From positions 1 to 42,132 of the forward strand of contig NZ_NTGZ01000034.1 in assembly GCF_002551245.1 (NCBI RefSeq): a stretch of DNA of 42,132 nucleotides, read 5' to 3'. The DNA is from Streptomyces sp. rh34. GTDB lineage: Bacteria; Actinomycetota; Actinomycetes; Streptomycetales; Streptomycetaceae. Each line of letters begins with the position of its first letter. Position 1 is the first letter of the stretch. The translations under genes were made by a program, and so were the position numbers. The notes under the pieces were generated by a model. It saw only the letters and a list, made by a program, of their open reading frames with translations. It made no database searches and was not told the origin of the DNA. Of this stretch, positions 15,388-23,980 are shown piece by piece.

Positions 15388-15535
15388 CGCACTTCCCTCT
15401 CCGTACCAACGCCCCGCCCGATCCGCCCCATCATCTCTGCGTTCGGAGGCGGAGAAACGTCACCTTCGAAGCGGTCCGCCTTCGAAGCGATCGGAGCCAT
15501 CGAGGCGATCGGACATCTTGGAAGCACCATGATGC

Positions 15536-15589
15536 GGCTCGACCGGATCGGTGCGGCTCGACCGGATCGGCCGGGCTCGACCGGATCGG
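15536..15589. repeat. 19-bp tandem repeats, three copies
   Basis: GGCTCGACCGGATCGG occurs at 15536-15551, 15555-15570 and 15574-15589, separated by 3-base spacers (TGC, CCG). It lies in the divergent intergenic region between the sigma factor and a hypothetical gene. GATCGG half-copies continue upstream (15488-15512). Confidence 0.7.
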
Positions 15590-15622
15590 CCGCGTAGTCC
15601 GAGATAGGGTGCATCACCGCAC

Positions 15623-16186
15623 ATGCTGCACACCAGCGACAGCCTCGCCGCCGAGCTCCAGCGGTTCCGGGGCGGCCCGAGCGCCGACGACGCGCCGCCC
15701 GTTCTCTCGCTTCTCGTCGTTGACGTCTCCGGGGACGCCGCAGCGTACGAACGGCGCCTGCGGTCGGTGCTCTCAGCCGCCGTGCGGCTGGGCGGCACCG
15801 CGGACTTCGAGCACGAGAGCCTGCCGGTCGACGGTGTTCCGGACTGGTTCGTCGCGGTGAGTTCCGGGAACGAGGAGCGGGCCCCGCAGTTCGCGCGGGC
15901 CGGCCGCGACGGGTACGTGGAGCACACCGGGGGCGGCCGGCCGTGGGAACTGCGGGACTGGCTGCACCGCTTCGACCCCGACGAGGACGCCCGGGGCTGG
16001 GAGTGGTGGGACGCCACACGGATCGGACCGTCCCGCGTCCACATCTGGGTGGACAGCTGGGGGGAGCCCTTCTTCGGCTGCGGTGATCTGCTCTGGGCCG
16101 CTCATGCGGCGGGTGCGGTCCACGTCGAGGGTCCTGCGGTTCACCGGTCCGCCGTGTGGTCGGCGGAGCGGAACGCCACGCGCTGA
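15623..16186 (+). CDS. Hypothetical protein
   Basis: A 187-residue soluble protein starting MLHTSDSLAAELQRFRG. Tryptophan-rich stretches stand out: WELRDWLHRFDPDED, GWEWWDATRIGP and VHIWVDSWGEPFFGC. I recognise no domain. It is divergent from the ECF sigma gene across the 19-bp repeats, which could hold a shared control region. No signal peptide or membrane segment is present. The function is unknown. Confidence 0.7.
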   Translation: MLHTSDSLAAELQRFRGGPSADDAPPVLSLLVVDVSGDAAAYERRLRSVLSAAVRLGGTADFEHESLPVDGVPDWFVAVSSGNEERAPQFARAGRDGYVEHTGGGRPWELRDWLHRFDPDEDARGWEWWDATRIGPSRVHIWVDSWGEPFFGCGDLLWAAHAAGAVHVEGPAVHRSAVWSAERNATR

Positions 16187-16258
16187 CGCGGCCCATCCGC
16201 GAGCTGTCCGCTCCGCTCCCCCTCCGCCGGGTACCGACCGCCACCACCGAGACGGTAT

Positions 16259-16288
16259 TTGACCGATCGTTTCACTATCGCCTAGGAT
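16259..16288 (+). promoter_or_regulatory. tetR promoter with operator-like -35
   Basis: TTGACC (16259-16264), 18 bases, TAGGAT (16283-16288) form a good Streptomyces vegetative promoter. The predicted start of transcription, about 7 bases past the -10, falls on the GTG start codon at 16295, implying a leaderless mRNA. TTGACCGATCGTT over the -35 also matches the sequence before the MFS gene. Confidence 0.65.
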
Positions 16289-16294
16289 TCGACC

Positions 16295-16879
16295 GTGGCC
16301 AGAACCAAGGAATTCGACCCGGAAGCCGCGCTGCAGTCAGCCCTTGAGCTGTTCTGGCGGCGCGGCTACGAGGCGACCTCGATGGCGGACCTCGTCGAAC
16401 ACCTCGGCATCGGGCGCGCCAGCATCTACGCCACCTTCGGCAACAAACACGAGCTGTACCTGAAGGCGCTGGACCGGTACAGCGAGAACGGCGACTCGGA
16501 CCTGCTGCGCGAACTGTCCCAACCGGGACCCGCGCTGCCCGCCGTGCGTACGGCAGTGCGGCGATTCGCGGCCGAGGCGAACGCCGACGACCATCGCGCC
16601 AAAGGGTGCTTCATCACCAACACGGCCGCCGAGCTGGGCCCGCACGACCCGGCGGCGGCCCGCCGGGTCGAGGCGAGCTGGGACCACTTCGAGACGCTGC
16701 TGCACTCGGCGCTGACCCGGGCCCAGGCGCAGGGCGAGCTGCCCGCGGACCGCGATCCGCGCGCGCTGGCACGAATGCTCCTGGTGCTGATGCAGGGCCT
16801 GCGGGTCGTCGGCAAGGCGTCGACAGGACCCGGCCGGGCACGGGACGCCGCCGAGCAGGCACTGAGTCTGCTCGACTGA
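16295..16879 (+). CDS. TetR/AcrR-family repressor
   Basis: A 194-residue regulator with an N-terminal TetR HTH: ALQSALELFWRRGYEATSMA, DLVEHLGIGRASIYATFGNK, then HELYLKALDRY. The C-terminal ligand domain has CFITNTAAEL, typical of the TetR_C subgroup controlling efflux or redox genes. No ribosome-binding site precedes the GTG, consistent with leaderless translation. It lies upstream of an MFS transporter on the same strand, separated by a terminator; the likely operator is present before both genes. Confidence 0.9.
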   Translation: MARTKEFDPEAALQSALELFWRRGYEATSMADLVEHLGIGRASIYATFGNKHELYLKALDRYSENGDSDLLRELSQPGPALPAVRTAVRRFAAEANADDHRAKGCFITNTAAELGPHDPAAARRVEASWDHFETLLHSALTRAQAQGELPADRDPRALARMLLVLMQGLRVVGKASTGPGRARDAAEQALSLLD

Positions 16880-16885
16880 ACACCG

Positions 16886-16985
16886 CCTCCCGCGGGAGGA
16901 AGGTTGAGCAACACGTCCGGACAGCACCTCCTGGCAGCACCTCCGGACAGCACCTCCGGACAACACCCCCTGCGGGAGGTGTTTT
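16886..16985 (+). terminator. Palindrome, short repeats and terminator after tetR
   Basis: CCTCCCGCGGGAGG is a perfect palindrome at 16886-16899. It is followed by three or four CAGCACCTCC-type repeats (16922-16958). A hairpin then reads AACACCCCC-TGC-GGGAGGTGTT ending in TTTT (16962-16985), a good intrinsic terminator. Confidence 0.6.
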
Positions 16986-17001
16986 CACGGCCTCATAACA
17001 G

Positions 17002-17014
17002 AACGTTCAGTCAA
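17002..17014. promoter_or_regulatory. Operator-like site before MFS gene
   Basis: On the minus strand 17014-17002 reads TTGACTGAACGTT, matching TTGACCGATCGTT (16259-16271) before tetR at 11 of 13 positions. It lies 15 bases before the MFS start codon and is a likely binding site of the TetR protein. Confidence 0.6.
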
Positions 17015-17028
17015 GTATCAGGGGAGAA

Positions 17029-18429
17029 GTGGCCGGACCGCAGAGCTGCAACACCACGATCGCGACCGCCTCGGCCGGGGCCGCACCCGGGGCCGGGGCC
17101 GCGCCCCCACCCGGGCCCGCACCCGGCCCTGCCTTCGCGCTGCTCGGCGTCGTCCAGATGTCGCTGCTCTTCACGCTCACCTCGCTCGTCGTGCCGCTGC
17201 CCCGGATAGGCCGCGATTTCTCGCTCGACCGGACCGACTTGATCCTCCTCACCTCCGCCTACGGGCTGGCCTTCTCCGGGCTTCTGCTCTTCGGCGGCCG
17301 CGTCGCCGACCGTTTCGGCGGGCGTCGCGCCCTCACCGCCGGGCTGTTCGTGTTCGCCGCCGCGTCCCTCGCCGCGCTGCTCGCCCCGGGGCCGGAGCCT
17401 CTGCTCGCCGCCCGCTTCGCGCAGGGTGCGGGCGCCGCCCTCGCCGCACCCGCGGCCATGGCCGTACTGCGCGCGGCCTTCCCCCAACCCGCCGCGTACG
17501 GGCGGGCGATGGCCACCTGGGGCGGGCTTTCGGTCATCGGCGCCACAGCGGGGAACCTGCTCTCCGGAGTCATCTCGGCGCTCGCATCCTGGCGGCTGGC
17601 CCTGGCCGTCCCCGTCGTGGTCGCCGCACTCGCCCTCGTCCTCGCGCCGCGGCTGCTGCCGGCGACCCCGGCCGGCACGGGGCGCTCCCTGGATCTGCCG
17701 GGCGCACTCCTCTCGACCGCCGGGATCACCCTGGCCAGTTACGGCCTCGTCCTCACCGAGGCCCGCCCCTGGGGATCGGCGGCCGTCCTGGTTCCCCTGC
17801 TCGCCGGGGCCGCACTGTTCATGGCCTTCCTGACCGTCGAGTGCCGTCGGCGCGACCCGCTGCTGCCCCCCGCGTTCCTCCGCGACCGCCGCCGCGCCCT
17901 CGCGCTCGCCGCCATCGGCCTGACGGCCGCCGGGACCGCCACCACGTTCACCGTCCTCTCGCTCCATCTTCAGCAGGACCGCGGCTGGTCGGCCCTGGCG
18001 ACCTCCATCGGCTTCGTCCCCTTCGCGGTGGCGCTGCTCGTATCGAGCCGTACGGCGCGCCCGCTCATCGCCAGGTACGGGGCACCGGCCATGACCACCG
18101 CCGGACTGGCGGTGGCCGCGACGGGTCTCGCGCTGATCGCGTTCACGGGCCTGGAACCCCACCACTCCTACGCGTACGGGCTTCTTCCCGGCCTGCTCCT
18201 GCTGCCGGCCGGCGCGGCCGCCGGCTTCGCGGCGGCCTCTGTCCTCGCGACGGACGGGGTGGAGCCGCGACGGACCGGGCTCGCGGGCGGCGTCATGAAC
18301 ACCGCGATGGAACTGGGCCCCACCGTCGTCCTCGCCGCCCTGCTCACGCTCGGCTCCGACAGCACCTCACTCGCCGCGACGGCAGTCCTTCTCACCGCCG
18401 CCGCGGTCATCAGCCTCCGCACCGAGTAG
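17029..18429 (+). CDS. MFS drug-efflux transporter
   Basis: A 466-residue multi-pass transporter. The N-terminal 35 residues are a Pro/Ala/Gly-rich tail. About 12-14 membrane segments follow. The MFS signature loop GGRVADRFGGRRALTAG lies between TM2 and TM3. It resembles the DHA2-type actinorhodin/EmrB exporters and should pump out small hydrophobic compounds by proton antiport. The GTG at 17029 follows GGGGAG closely. Its position after tetR, and the shared operator-like site, suggest repression relieved by its substrate. The SDR follows 171 bases downstream. Confidence 0.88.
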   Translation: MAGPQSCNTTIATASAGAAPGAGAAPPPGPAPGPAFALLGVVQMSLLFTLTSLVVPLPRIGRDFSLDRTDLILLTSAYGLAFSGLLLFGGRVADRFGGRRALTAGLFVFAAASLAALLAPGPEPLLAARFAQGAGAALAAPAAMAVLRAAFPQPAAYGRAMATWGGLSVIGATAGNLLSGVISALASWRLALAVPVVVAALALVLAPRLLPATPAGTGRSLDLPGALLSTAGITLASYGLVLTEARPWGSAAVLVPLLAGAALFMAFLTVECRRRDPLLPPAFLRDRRRALALAAIGLTAAGTATTFTVLSLHLQQDRGWSALATSIGFVPFAVALLVSSRTARPLIARYGAPAMTTAGLAVAATGLALIAFTGLEPHHSYAYGLLPGLLLLPAGAAAGFAAASVLATDGVEPRRTGLAGGVMNTAMELGPTVVLAALLTLGSDSTSLAATAVLLTAAAVISLRTE

Positions 18430-18439
18430 CCGAGCAACA

Positions 18440-18560
18440 GAGCCACCCCGTTGCCGAGCGGCCGAGCGACCCCGCTGCCAAGCCACCCCGTTGCCGAGCG
18501 ACCGAGCCACCCCGCTGCCAAGCCACCCCGTTACCCAGTGACCACGTTGCCAAGTGGCCA
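18440..18560. repeat. Imperfect direct repeats between MFS and SDR genes
   Basis: Units of the form GCCACCCCGTTGCCGAGCG and ACCCCGCTGCCAAGCC alternate several times across 18440-18545. No coding role is seen; they probably arose by slippage. Confidence 0.5.
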
Positions 18561-18600
18561 CGTAACCGCGCACCACGCGCCGTCCAAGGGAGTCATCACC

Positions 18601-19330
18601 ATGTCTGCACGCTTCACCGGAAAAGCCGTCCTCGTCACCGGCGCGGGATCCGGCATCGGCCGGGCCGTCGCGCTCGCCTTCGCCGCCGAAGGGGCCTCGG
18701 TGGTCGCGGCCGGCCGTACCGCCGCGTCGCTCGACGAGACGGTCGCCCTGATCGGGAAGGAGGGTGGATCGGCGGTCTCGGTCACCGCGGACGTGTCCCG
18801 CGCCGAGGACGTCAGGACGCTGGTCCACCGCACCGTCGAACACTTCGGGAGCCTCGATGTCGCCGTCAACAACGCGGGCGTCTTCCGGGGTGGCGCTGCC
18901 ATGGCCGACCTCTCCGAGGAGGACTGGCGCACCCTGCTCGACATCAACGTCACCGGGGTGTTCCTCAGCCTCCAGGCCGAGATCGCCCGGATGCGCGACC
19001 AGCCCAACGGCGGCGCGATCGTCAACATCGCCTCCAACCTCGGCGCGCACAGCCGTATCCCGGGCGTGGCCGGCTACATCGCCACCAAGGCGGCCGTCTC
19101 CGCCCTGACCCGGGCCGCCGCCCTGGACCACATCGCCGACGGGATACGGATCAACGTCGTCAGCCCCGGCGCGACCGCCACCACCATGTCGCTGCAGCCG
19201 GGCGAGACCGAAGCCGACCGGGCCGCCCGGATGAAGGGCGCGTCGCCGCTGGGCCGGGTCTCCTCCACCGCCGAGGTCGCGGCGGGTGGTCGGCAGCGAC
19301 CTGGTCATCGACGGCGGCTCCTCCGCCTGA
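18601..19330 (+). pseudogene. SDR-family oxidoreductase with internal deletion near the C-terminus
   Basis: A classical short-chain dehydrogenase: VLVTGAGSGIGRAVALAFAA (NAD(P)-binding, residues about 10-29), NNAGV, a Ser in IASNLG and YIATK with catalytic Tyr/Lys, then ISPG-like VSPGATATTM. After SSTAEVAA (about 19278) the expected C-terminal strand and helix are missing. The conserved tail VVGSDLVIDGGSSA with its TGA (19328-19330) resumes in another frame after only one base. About 35 bases have been lost, shifting the frame. The open frame as it stands runs to 19497 with an unrelated basic tail. The lost part shapes the substrate pocket and the subunit interface, so activity is doubtful. 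It is possibly a recent lesion or a sequencing error. Confidence 0.8.
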
Positions 19331-19340
19331 CCGCGCTCCC

Positions 19341-19365
19341 GGGCCGGTGCCGCCGGCACCGGCCC
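19341..19365 (+). terminator. Intrinsic terminator hairpin after SDR
   Basis: GGGCCGGTGCC (19341-19351) and GGCACCGGCCC (19355-19365) form a perfect 11-bp stem with a 3-base loop, 11 bases after the ancestral SDR stop. It also lies 56 bases past the convergent hypothetical gene's stop, so it could serve both strands. Confidence 0.7.
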
Positions 19366-19420
19366 ACCGGAGGGCGGGCCCGTCACTGCCGGCCGACGCC
19401 CCGCGCGGGCCGGATGCCGG

Positions 19421-19903
19421 TCAGCCGTGCATCGCGGAGCTGTACGCGAACAGGGCGATCACGGCGGCGACGCACACGAGGATCACCCATGAGCTGAAAC
19501 TCGTGTGCCTGCCGCCGCCGTTCCGCCGCGCGGACCGACGGGACTTCCGGGACTTCCGGGACTCCCGGGGCCGCCCGGTGTCCGCCCGGTCCGGCGCGGG
19601 CCGCGACGCATCGGCGGCCGCGTCGGCCAGCAGGCGCCGGCAGGTCGTGGCGAGCACGCCCGTACCGGCGGAGAGGGGCACCACGGCCTCCGAACGCGCC
19701 GGCGCGGTGGTGCCGCCGTCCAGGATGCGCCCCGCGCGTACGAGGATCTCGTCCCGGCCGCCCGCCGGGGCGAGGCTGATCCACCGCCGCACGTGCTCGC
19801 CCCGGATGACCATCCCCCCGGACCGCTCCCGGTACACGGTGTGCTCCCGCCACAACACCGCCGCCAACTCCTCTGCGGTGTCTCTCAGTTGTGCGCCCAC
19901 CAT
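19421..19903 (-). CDS. Hypothetical tail-anchored membrane protein
   Basis: A 160-residue protein starting MVGAQLRDTAEELAAVLWRE. A soluble N-terminal domain of ~100 residues (GGMVIRGEHVRRWISLAP, DEILVRAGRIL) is followed by a strongly basic linker (ESRKSRKSRRSARR) and a single C-terminal membrane segment (SSWVILVCVAAVIALFAYSS). The layout indicates a cytoplasmic domain anchored by its tail. No family is recognised. The ATG at 19903 has a purine-rich GGTGGGGGG upstream. It is divergent from the AfsR-like regulator. Confidence 0.7.
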   Translation of the reverse strand: MVGAQLRDTAEELAAVLWREHTVYRERSGGMVIRGEHVRRWISLAPAGGRDEILVRAGRILDGGTTAPARSEAVVPLSAGTGVLATTCRRLLADAAADASRPAPDRADTGRPRESRKSRKSRRSARRNGGGRHTSFSSWVILVCVAAVIALFAYSSAMHG

Positions 19904-20110
19904 CCGTCCCCCCACCTCGCATCGAATCGAACAAGCATCGAACTCTACTGGCGGGCGCGGATCCCGGAGCATCAGCCCCACCCACACCGGCCGGCCCGTA
20001 CCGCCCGCCGGATCCGCACGCGCTACCGCCCGCCCGTACCGCCCGGCGCCTCCGTCCGGCCGGTCGCGGCCGGTGGCCGTTACAGTGGCCGTCGAAGGCG
20101 GGGGGCAGCT

Positions 20111-23092
20111 GTGGACTTCGGGGTACTGGGTCCGCTGACCGTGCGGCGGGCCGGCCTGCCACTGGAACTGGGCACGCCGAAAGGGCGGGTGCTCCTGGCG
20201 GTCCTCCTGAGCCGGCCGGGCCGGCCGGTCTCCGACGACGCGCTGGTGGAAGCGGTCTGGGGCGAGGACCGGCCGAAGAGCGCCGCCAAGAACGTGCAGA
20301 CCTACGTCCACCGGCTCCGGCAGCGCCTGGGCGACCCGGGACGCATCGCCCGTGAGGGCCGTGGCTACGTGCTGCGGGCCGACCGTGCCGAGGTCGACGC
20401 GGCACGCTTCGAGGACCTGGCGGTCGCGGCCCGGGCGGCGCTGGCTGCCGGTGAACGCGATCGGTCGCGGCGGCTCTTCACTGAGGCCCTCGGCCTCTGG
20501 CGGGGGCCCGCGTTCGCCGGGATCGCCGATCTCCCGGCGCTGGGCCCGGAAGCCACACGCCTCGATGAACTGCGGCTCGGCGTGCTTGAGGAGCGCATCG
20601 ACGTCGATCTCCGGCTCGGCCGGCACGGCGAGCTTCTCGGAGAGCTGACAGCGCTGACGATGGAGCACCCGTTCCGCGAGCGGATGTGGGCCCAGCTCAT
20701 GCTCGCGCTGTATCGCTGCGGCCGGCGGGCGGACGCGCTGCTGGCCTACCTCCAGGCCCGTCGGGTCCTGGCCGAGGAGACCGGTCTGGAACCCGGGCGT
20801 CCGTTGCGGGACCTCCACCGGGCCGTTCTCGGCGAGGACCCCGCGCTGGACCGGGGGGCCGGGGACGGGGAACAGGACCGGCGGAGCGCCGCGGTCGCCC
20901 GGATGCTGCCTCCGGCGCTCGGCGACTTCAGCGGGCAGCAAGCGGAGTTGGCGGAGATCGAGGCCCGGCTCCGCGCGGACCGCGCCGCTGACGAACCGGC
21001 CGCGACGGTGACGATCTCGGGCCCCGGCGGGGTCGGCAAGACGGCCCTCGCGGTGCAGGCCTCGCACCGGCTGAGGTCCGCGTACCCCGACGGTCAGCTG
21101 TTCGCGGCGCTGGACGGCGCGCGGACGCAGCGGGTCTCACCGGCCACGGTGCTCGGCCGCTTCCTGCGTGCGCTGGGTGTGCCCGCCACCGCGGTGCCGG
21201 ACGATCCACAGGAACGCACGGACCTCTACCGGGGCTTGCTCGCGGAGCGGCGGATCCTGGTGGTGCTCGACGACGCGTACGACGAGGAGCAGTTGGCGCC
21301 TCTGCTGCCGACGAGCGGTACGTGTGGCGTGATCGCCACCGGCCGCGTGCGGCTGGCCGGCCTCGGCGGCGCGCACCGGGTCGAGCTCCGCGAGATGTCC
21401 GAGGCCGACAGTCTGTCCATGCTGCGCGGCAGCACGGGCGGCCGGCTGGCCTCGGCCGCCCCGGCGGACCTGTCCGAACTGGTACGGCTGTGTGCACGGC
21501 TGCCGCTCGCGCTGCGGATCGCCGGGGCGCTCCTGGTGTCCCGGCCGCACTGGCGTCCGGCGGATCTCGTGTCACGGCTGGCCGACGAGCAGCACCGGCT
21601 GGACGCCCTGCGCTACCGCGATCTCGAAGTACGGGCCAGTTTCGGGCTGAGCTACGAGGGGCTCCGGCCCGGGGCACGGCGACTGTTCCGGCTCCTCGGG
21701 CTGCTGGAGGCGCCCGATTTCCCGCTCTGGGCGGCGGCGGCCGCTCTCGACACCGGGCTGCGGGCGGCCCAGGAGCTCCTCGACGAGCTGGTCGACGTCC
21801 ACCTGCTCGACGTCACCGGGACGCCGAACGGCCAGGCGCGTTACGGGTTCCACGACCTGATCCGCGCGTACGCCCGGGAACGCGCGGAGACGGAGGAGCC
21901 GGTGGAGGCCCGGGACGGGTCCGTCGTCCGCGTCCTCAGCGCGCTCCTGGCCTTCACGGACATCGCCGACCGCGACCACATGGGGCAGAACATGTTCCAG
22001 CGGGACGCCGACCGGTGGCAGCCGGCGCTGGTGGAGGCGAGCCTGCCACCCTCCGTACCGCCGATGGAACTTCTGGACGCGGAACGCGTCCCCCTGGTGG
22101 CAGGCGTGCGGCAGGCCGCCGAACTGGGCAGGGACGAGCTCTGCTGGGAACTGGCCGTGGGCGGGCACGCGCTGTTCGAGACGGAGCGGTACTTCGACGA
22201 CTGGCAGGAGTGCTACGGGACGGCGATGGGCCTGGCCAGGGCCGCGGGCAACCTGCGGGGCCGGGCCAGACTGCTCATCTCGATGGCCGGACTGCTCTAC
22301 ACCCGGCGCCGGTACGGGCCGGCCGAGGAGTCCAACACCGAGGCCATGGACCTGTTCGAGCGGATCGGGGACCGGCGGGGCTATCTGGAGGCCCTGAGCA
22401 ACGCGCCGTTCTTCCTCGTGCCGAACGGCCGGCTGACCGAGGCGATCACCGCCGGCCGCGAGGCTTTTGAGCGCCTCGACGCGGGCGGGCAGCCGGCGGC
22501 GGCCCTGCACGCGTACTCACAGGTCGGCCTCGCCCATCTGCAGGCGGGCAGACCGGAACGCGCGGTGGCGGTCCTCACGGAGATCATCGACGGGGCGAGG
22601 AAGCAGGGCATCCGGACCCTGATCGCACGCGACACCTACTGGCTCGGCCAGGCGCAGCTCGCACTCGGCCGGCCGGCGGAGGCCGAGGGGTCGTTCACCG
22701 AGCTGAACGAGTGCGCCCGGAGCATCGGGTCGTCCGGGACGTTCTACACCGCCCACGCCTGGGGCTGCCTCCACCTGGCCCGGGGCGAGTACACCGAGGC
22801 GCGCCACCGTCTCCTCGAAGGCGTCGAGATCGCGCGCGCACTCCACGACCCCATGTTCGAGACCCGTGTCCTCATCGACCTGCTCGATGCCCGCCTGTAC
22901 GGTCCCCACGATCTGCCGGCCGCGATCGGCCGGGGGGAACGCGCGGTCGAGGTGGCCCGCGGAATCGACTATCCGTACCTGCTCGCGGGCGTACTGGAAA
23001 AGCTCGCCCGCCTGTGGGCCGCCGCGGGGGACGCCGCCGCCGCACGACGACTCGCCGACGAGGCGGCCGCCGCGCGGGACCGGATCCGCTGA
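20111..23092 (+). CDS. AfsR/SARP-type regulator with NB-ARC and TPR-like domains
   Basis: A 993-residue transcriptional activator. Domains in order: an OmpR-like winged helix (1-90; FGVLGPLTVRRAGLPLELG.., VQTYVHRLRQRLGDPG); a bacterial activation domain BTAD (95-240; DAARFEDLAVAARAALAAGE, LRDLHRAVLGEDP); NB-ARC with P-loop GPGGVGKTALA (about 302-312), Walker B ILVVLDDAY (about 378-386), GVIATGR and LPLALRIAGALL; then a C-terminal helical repeat region (700-993) resembling TPRs (LQAGRPERAVAVLTEII, LALGRPAEAEGSFTELNECA). Proteins of this type switch on secondary metabolism. The GTG at 20111 is chosen because the winged helix begins there; the frame is open upstream but the sequence is not domain-like. 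No biosynthetic cluster is next to it. Confidence 0.9.
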   Translation: MDFGVLGPLTVRRAGLPLELGTPKGRVLLAVLLSRPGRPVSDDALVEAVWGEDRPKSAAKNVQTYVHRLRQRLGDPGRIAREGRGYVLRADRAEVDAARFEDLAVAARAALAAGERDRSRRLFTEALGLWRGPAFAGIADLPALGPEATRLDELRLGVLEERIDVDLRLGRHGELLGELTALTMEHPFRERMWAQLMLALYRCGRRADALLAYLQARRVLAEETGLEPGRPLRDLHRAVLGEDPALDRGAGDGEQDRRSAAVARMLPPALGDFSGQQAELAEIEARLRADRAADEPAATVTISGPGGVGKTALAVQASHRLRSAYPDGQLFAALDGARTQRVSPATVLGRFLRALGVPATAVPDDPQERTDLYRGLLAERRILVVLDDAYDEEQLAPLLPTSGTCGVIATGRVRLAGLGGAHRVELREMSEADSLSMLRGSTGGRLASAAPADLSELVRLCARLPLALRIAGALLVSRPHWRPADLVSRLADEQHRLDALRYRDLEVRASFGLSYEGLRPGARRLFRLLGLLEAPDFPLWAAAAALDTGLRAAQELLDELVDVHLLDVTGTPNGQARYGFHDLIRAYARERAETEEPVEARDGSVVRVLSALLAFTDIADRDHMGQNMFQRDADRWQPALVEASLPPSVPPMELLDAERVPLVAGVRQAAELGRDELCWELAVGGHALFETERYFDDWQECYGTAMGLARAAGNLRGRARLLISMAGLLYTRRRYGPAEESNTEAMDLFERIGDRRGYLEALSNAPFFLVPNGRLTEAITAGREAFERLDAGGQPAAALHAYSQVGLAHLQAGRPERAVAVLTEIIDGARKQGIRTLIARDTYWLGQAQLALGRPAEAEGSFTELNECARSIGSSGTFYTAHAWGCLHLARGEYTEARHRLLEGVEIARALHDPMFETRVLIDLLDARLYGPHDLPAAIGRGERAVEVARGIDYPYLLAGVLEKLARLWAAAGDAAAARRLADEAAAARDRIR

Positions 23093-23157
23093 GCCGCACG
23101 GCTCGTGTTCCGGGCGTGTACCCGCCGTATTCCGGGATGTGACATCGTGCGCGTCAA

Positions 23158-23173
23158 CGACGGAACGCCGTCG
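23158..23173 (+). terminator. Small hairpin after the AfsR-like gene
   Basis: CGACGG-AACG-CCGTCG, a perfect 6-bp stem 66 bases past the stop. It is modest, with no U-tract. Confidence 0.35.
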
Positions 23174-23222
23174 GGAAGCCGCTCCGGCGTGTTCAGCCCG
23201 GCGTCGGTCTCTCTCGCCACAA

Positions 23223-23253
23223 TCGAACGTTCGAAGCCGCCGTATCGGGCGGC
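23223..23253. promoter_or_regulatory. Palindrome and hairpin upstream of lipoprotein gene
   Basis: TCGAACGTTCGA (23223-23234) is a perfect 12-bp palindrome, followed at once by GCCGCC-GTATCG-GGCGGC (23236-23253), a 6-bp stem. It lies 26-56 bases before the lipoprotein start and may be an operator plus a leader hairpin. Confidence 0.4.
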
Positions 23254-23278
23254 TCTCGTAACCAGTGAGGTAGTAGTA

Positions 23279-23935
23279 GTGCACAAGCGACGTATCGTTT
23301 CCGCGGCCGCTGTGGTTGCCCTGGGTCTCGGGCTCTCGGCCTGCAACGGCGACGACAGCGACCCCGCGGCGAAGGATTCACCTCCGGCGTCGGCCCCTGC
23401 CCCGTCCGAGCCCAGTGAGCCGAGCAGCGAGAGCCCCGCTGCCGACGGCGGCGCCGACAGTGACGCTCCGGCCGGGGGCGAGGGGGACGCCACCGCCCCG
23501 GGCACGAAGCTCAAGGTCGGCGACAAGGCCACTCTGCCGTTCGCGTACACGAGCGACAAGAAGGGCACCATCGCCGTGACCGTCACGGCGATCGAAAAGG
23601 GCGCCGAGGCCGATATGGCCGCCTTCGGTGACAAGGCGAAGGGAATGACGCCCTACTTCATCAAGATGAAGGTGGAGAACGTCGGCGGCACCGACCTGTC
23701 GTACGCGTCGCTGAAGCTGGACGGTGTGCTGGAAGGGGGCGCGGGCACGGGCGTCGTGCTGATCGGCGACATCCCGGGCAAGTGCGACAGGGAGACCGCG
23801 CCTCGCGAGTTCACCACCAAGGGCGCGTCGTACGAGACCTGCTCGCTCACCGCCACGAAGGGCGCGCCGGTCACGGCCGCCCAGTTCGACGAGGGTGACG
23901 CGTACAGCGACAGTCCGGTCGTCTGGTCCAACTGA
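23279..23935 (+). CDS. Secreted lipoprotein, DUF4352-like
   Basis: A 218-residue lipoprotein. The signal peptide MHKRRIVSAAAVVALGLG is followed by the lipobox LSAC with Cys22 as the lipidated residue. A Ser/Pro/Asp-rich linker (23-75) leads to a beta-rich domain (80-218) with KLKVGDKATLPFAY, TVTAIEKGAE, YFIKMKVENVG and two Cys (KCDRETA.., ETCSLT). This layout resembles DUF4352 immunoglobulin-like domains found on secreted lipoproteins. The GTG at 23279 fits the signal peptide and has GTGAGG 8 bases upstream. The function is unknown. Confidence 0.8.
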   Translation: MHKRRIVSAAAVVALGLGLSACNGDDSDPAAKDSPPASAPAPSEPSEPSSESPAADGGADSDAPAGGEGDATAPGTKLKVGDKATLPFAYTSDKKGTIAVTVTAIEKGAEADMAAFGDKAKGMTPYFIKMKVENVGGTDLSYASLKLDGVLEGGAGTGVVLIGDIPGKCDRETAPREFTTKGASYETCSLTATKGAPVTAAQFDEGDAYSDSPVVWSN

Positions 23936-23980
23936 GGTCCGGTTCAGCGGCCTTGACGCCGGTGGGGGGGCGAGCCTCGC

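Noticed and set aside
17841..20138. 765-residue frame from MFS to SARP
   Set aside because: Arg/Pro-rich, spans several unrelated genes and intergenic repeats; a frame artefact of high GC.
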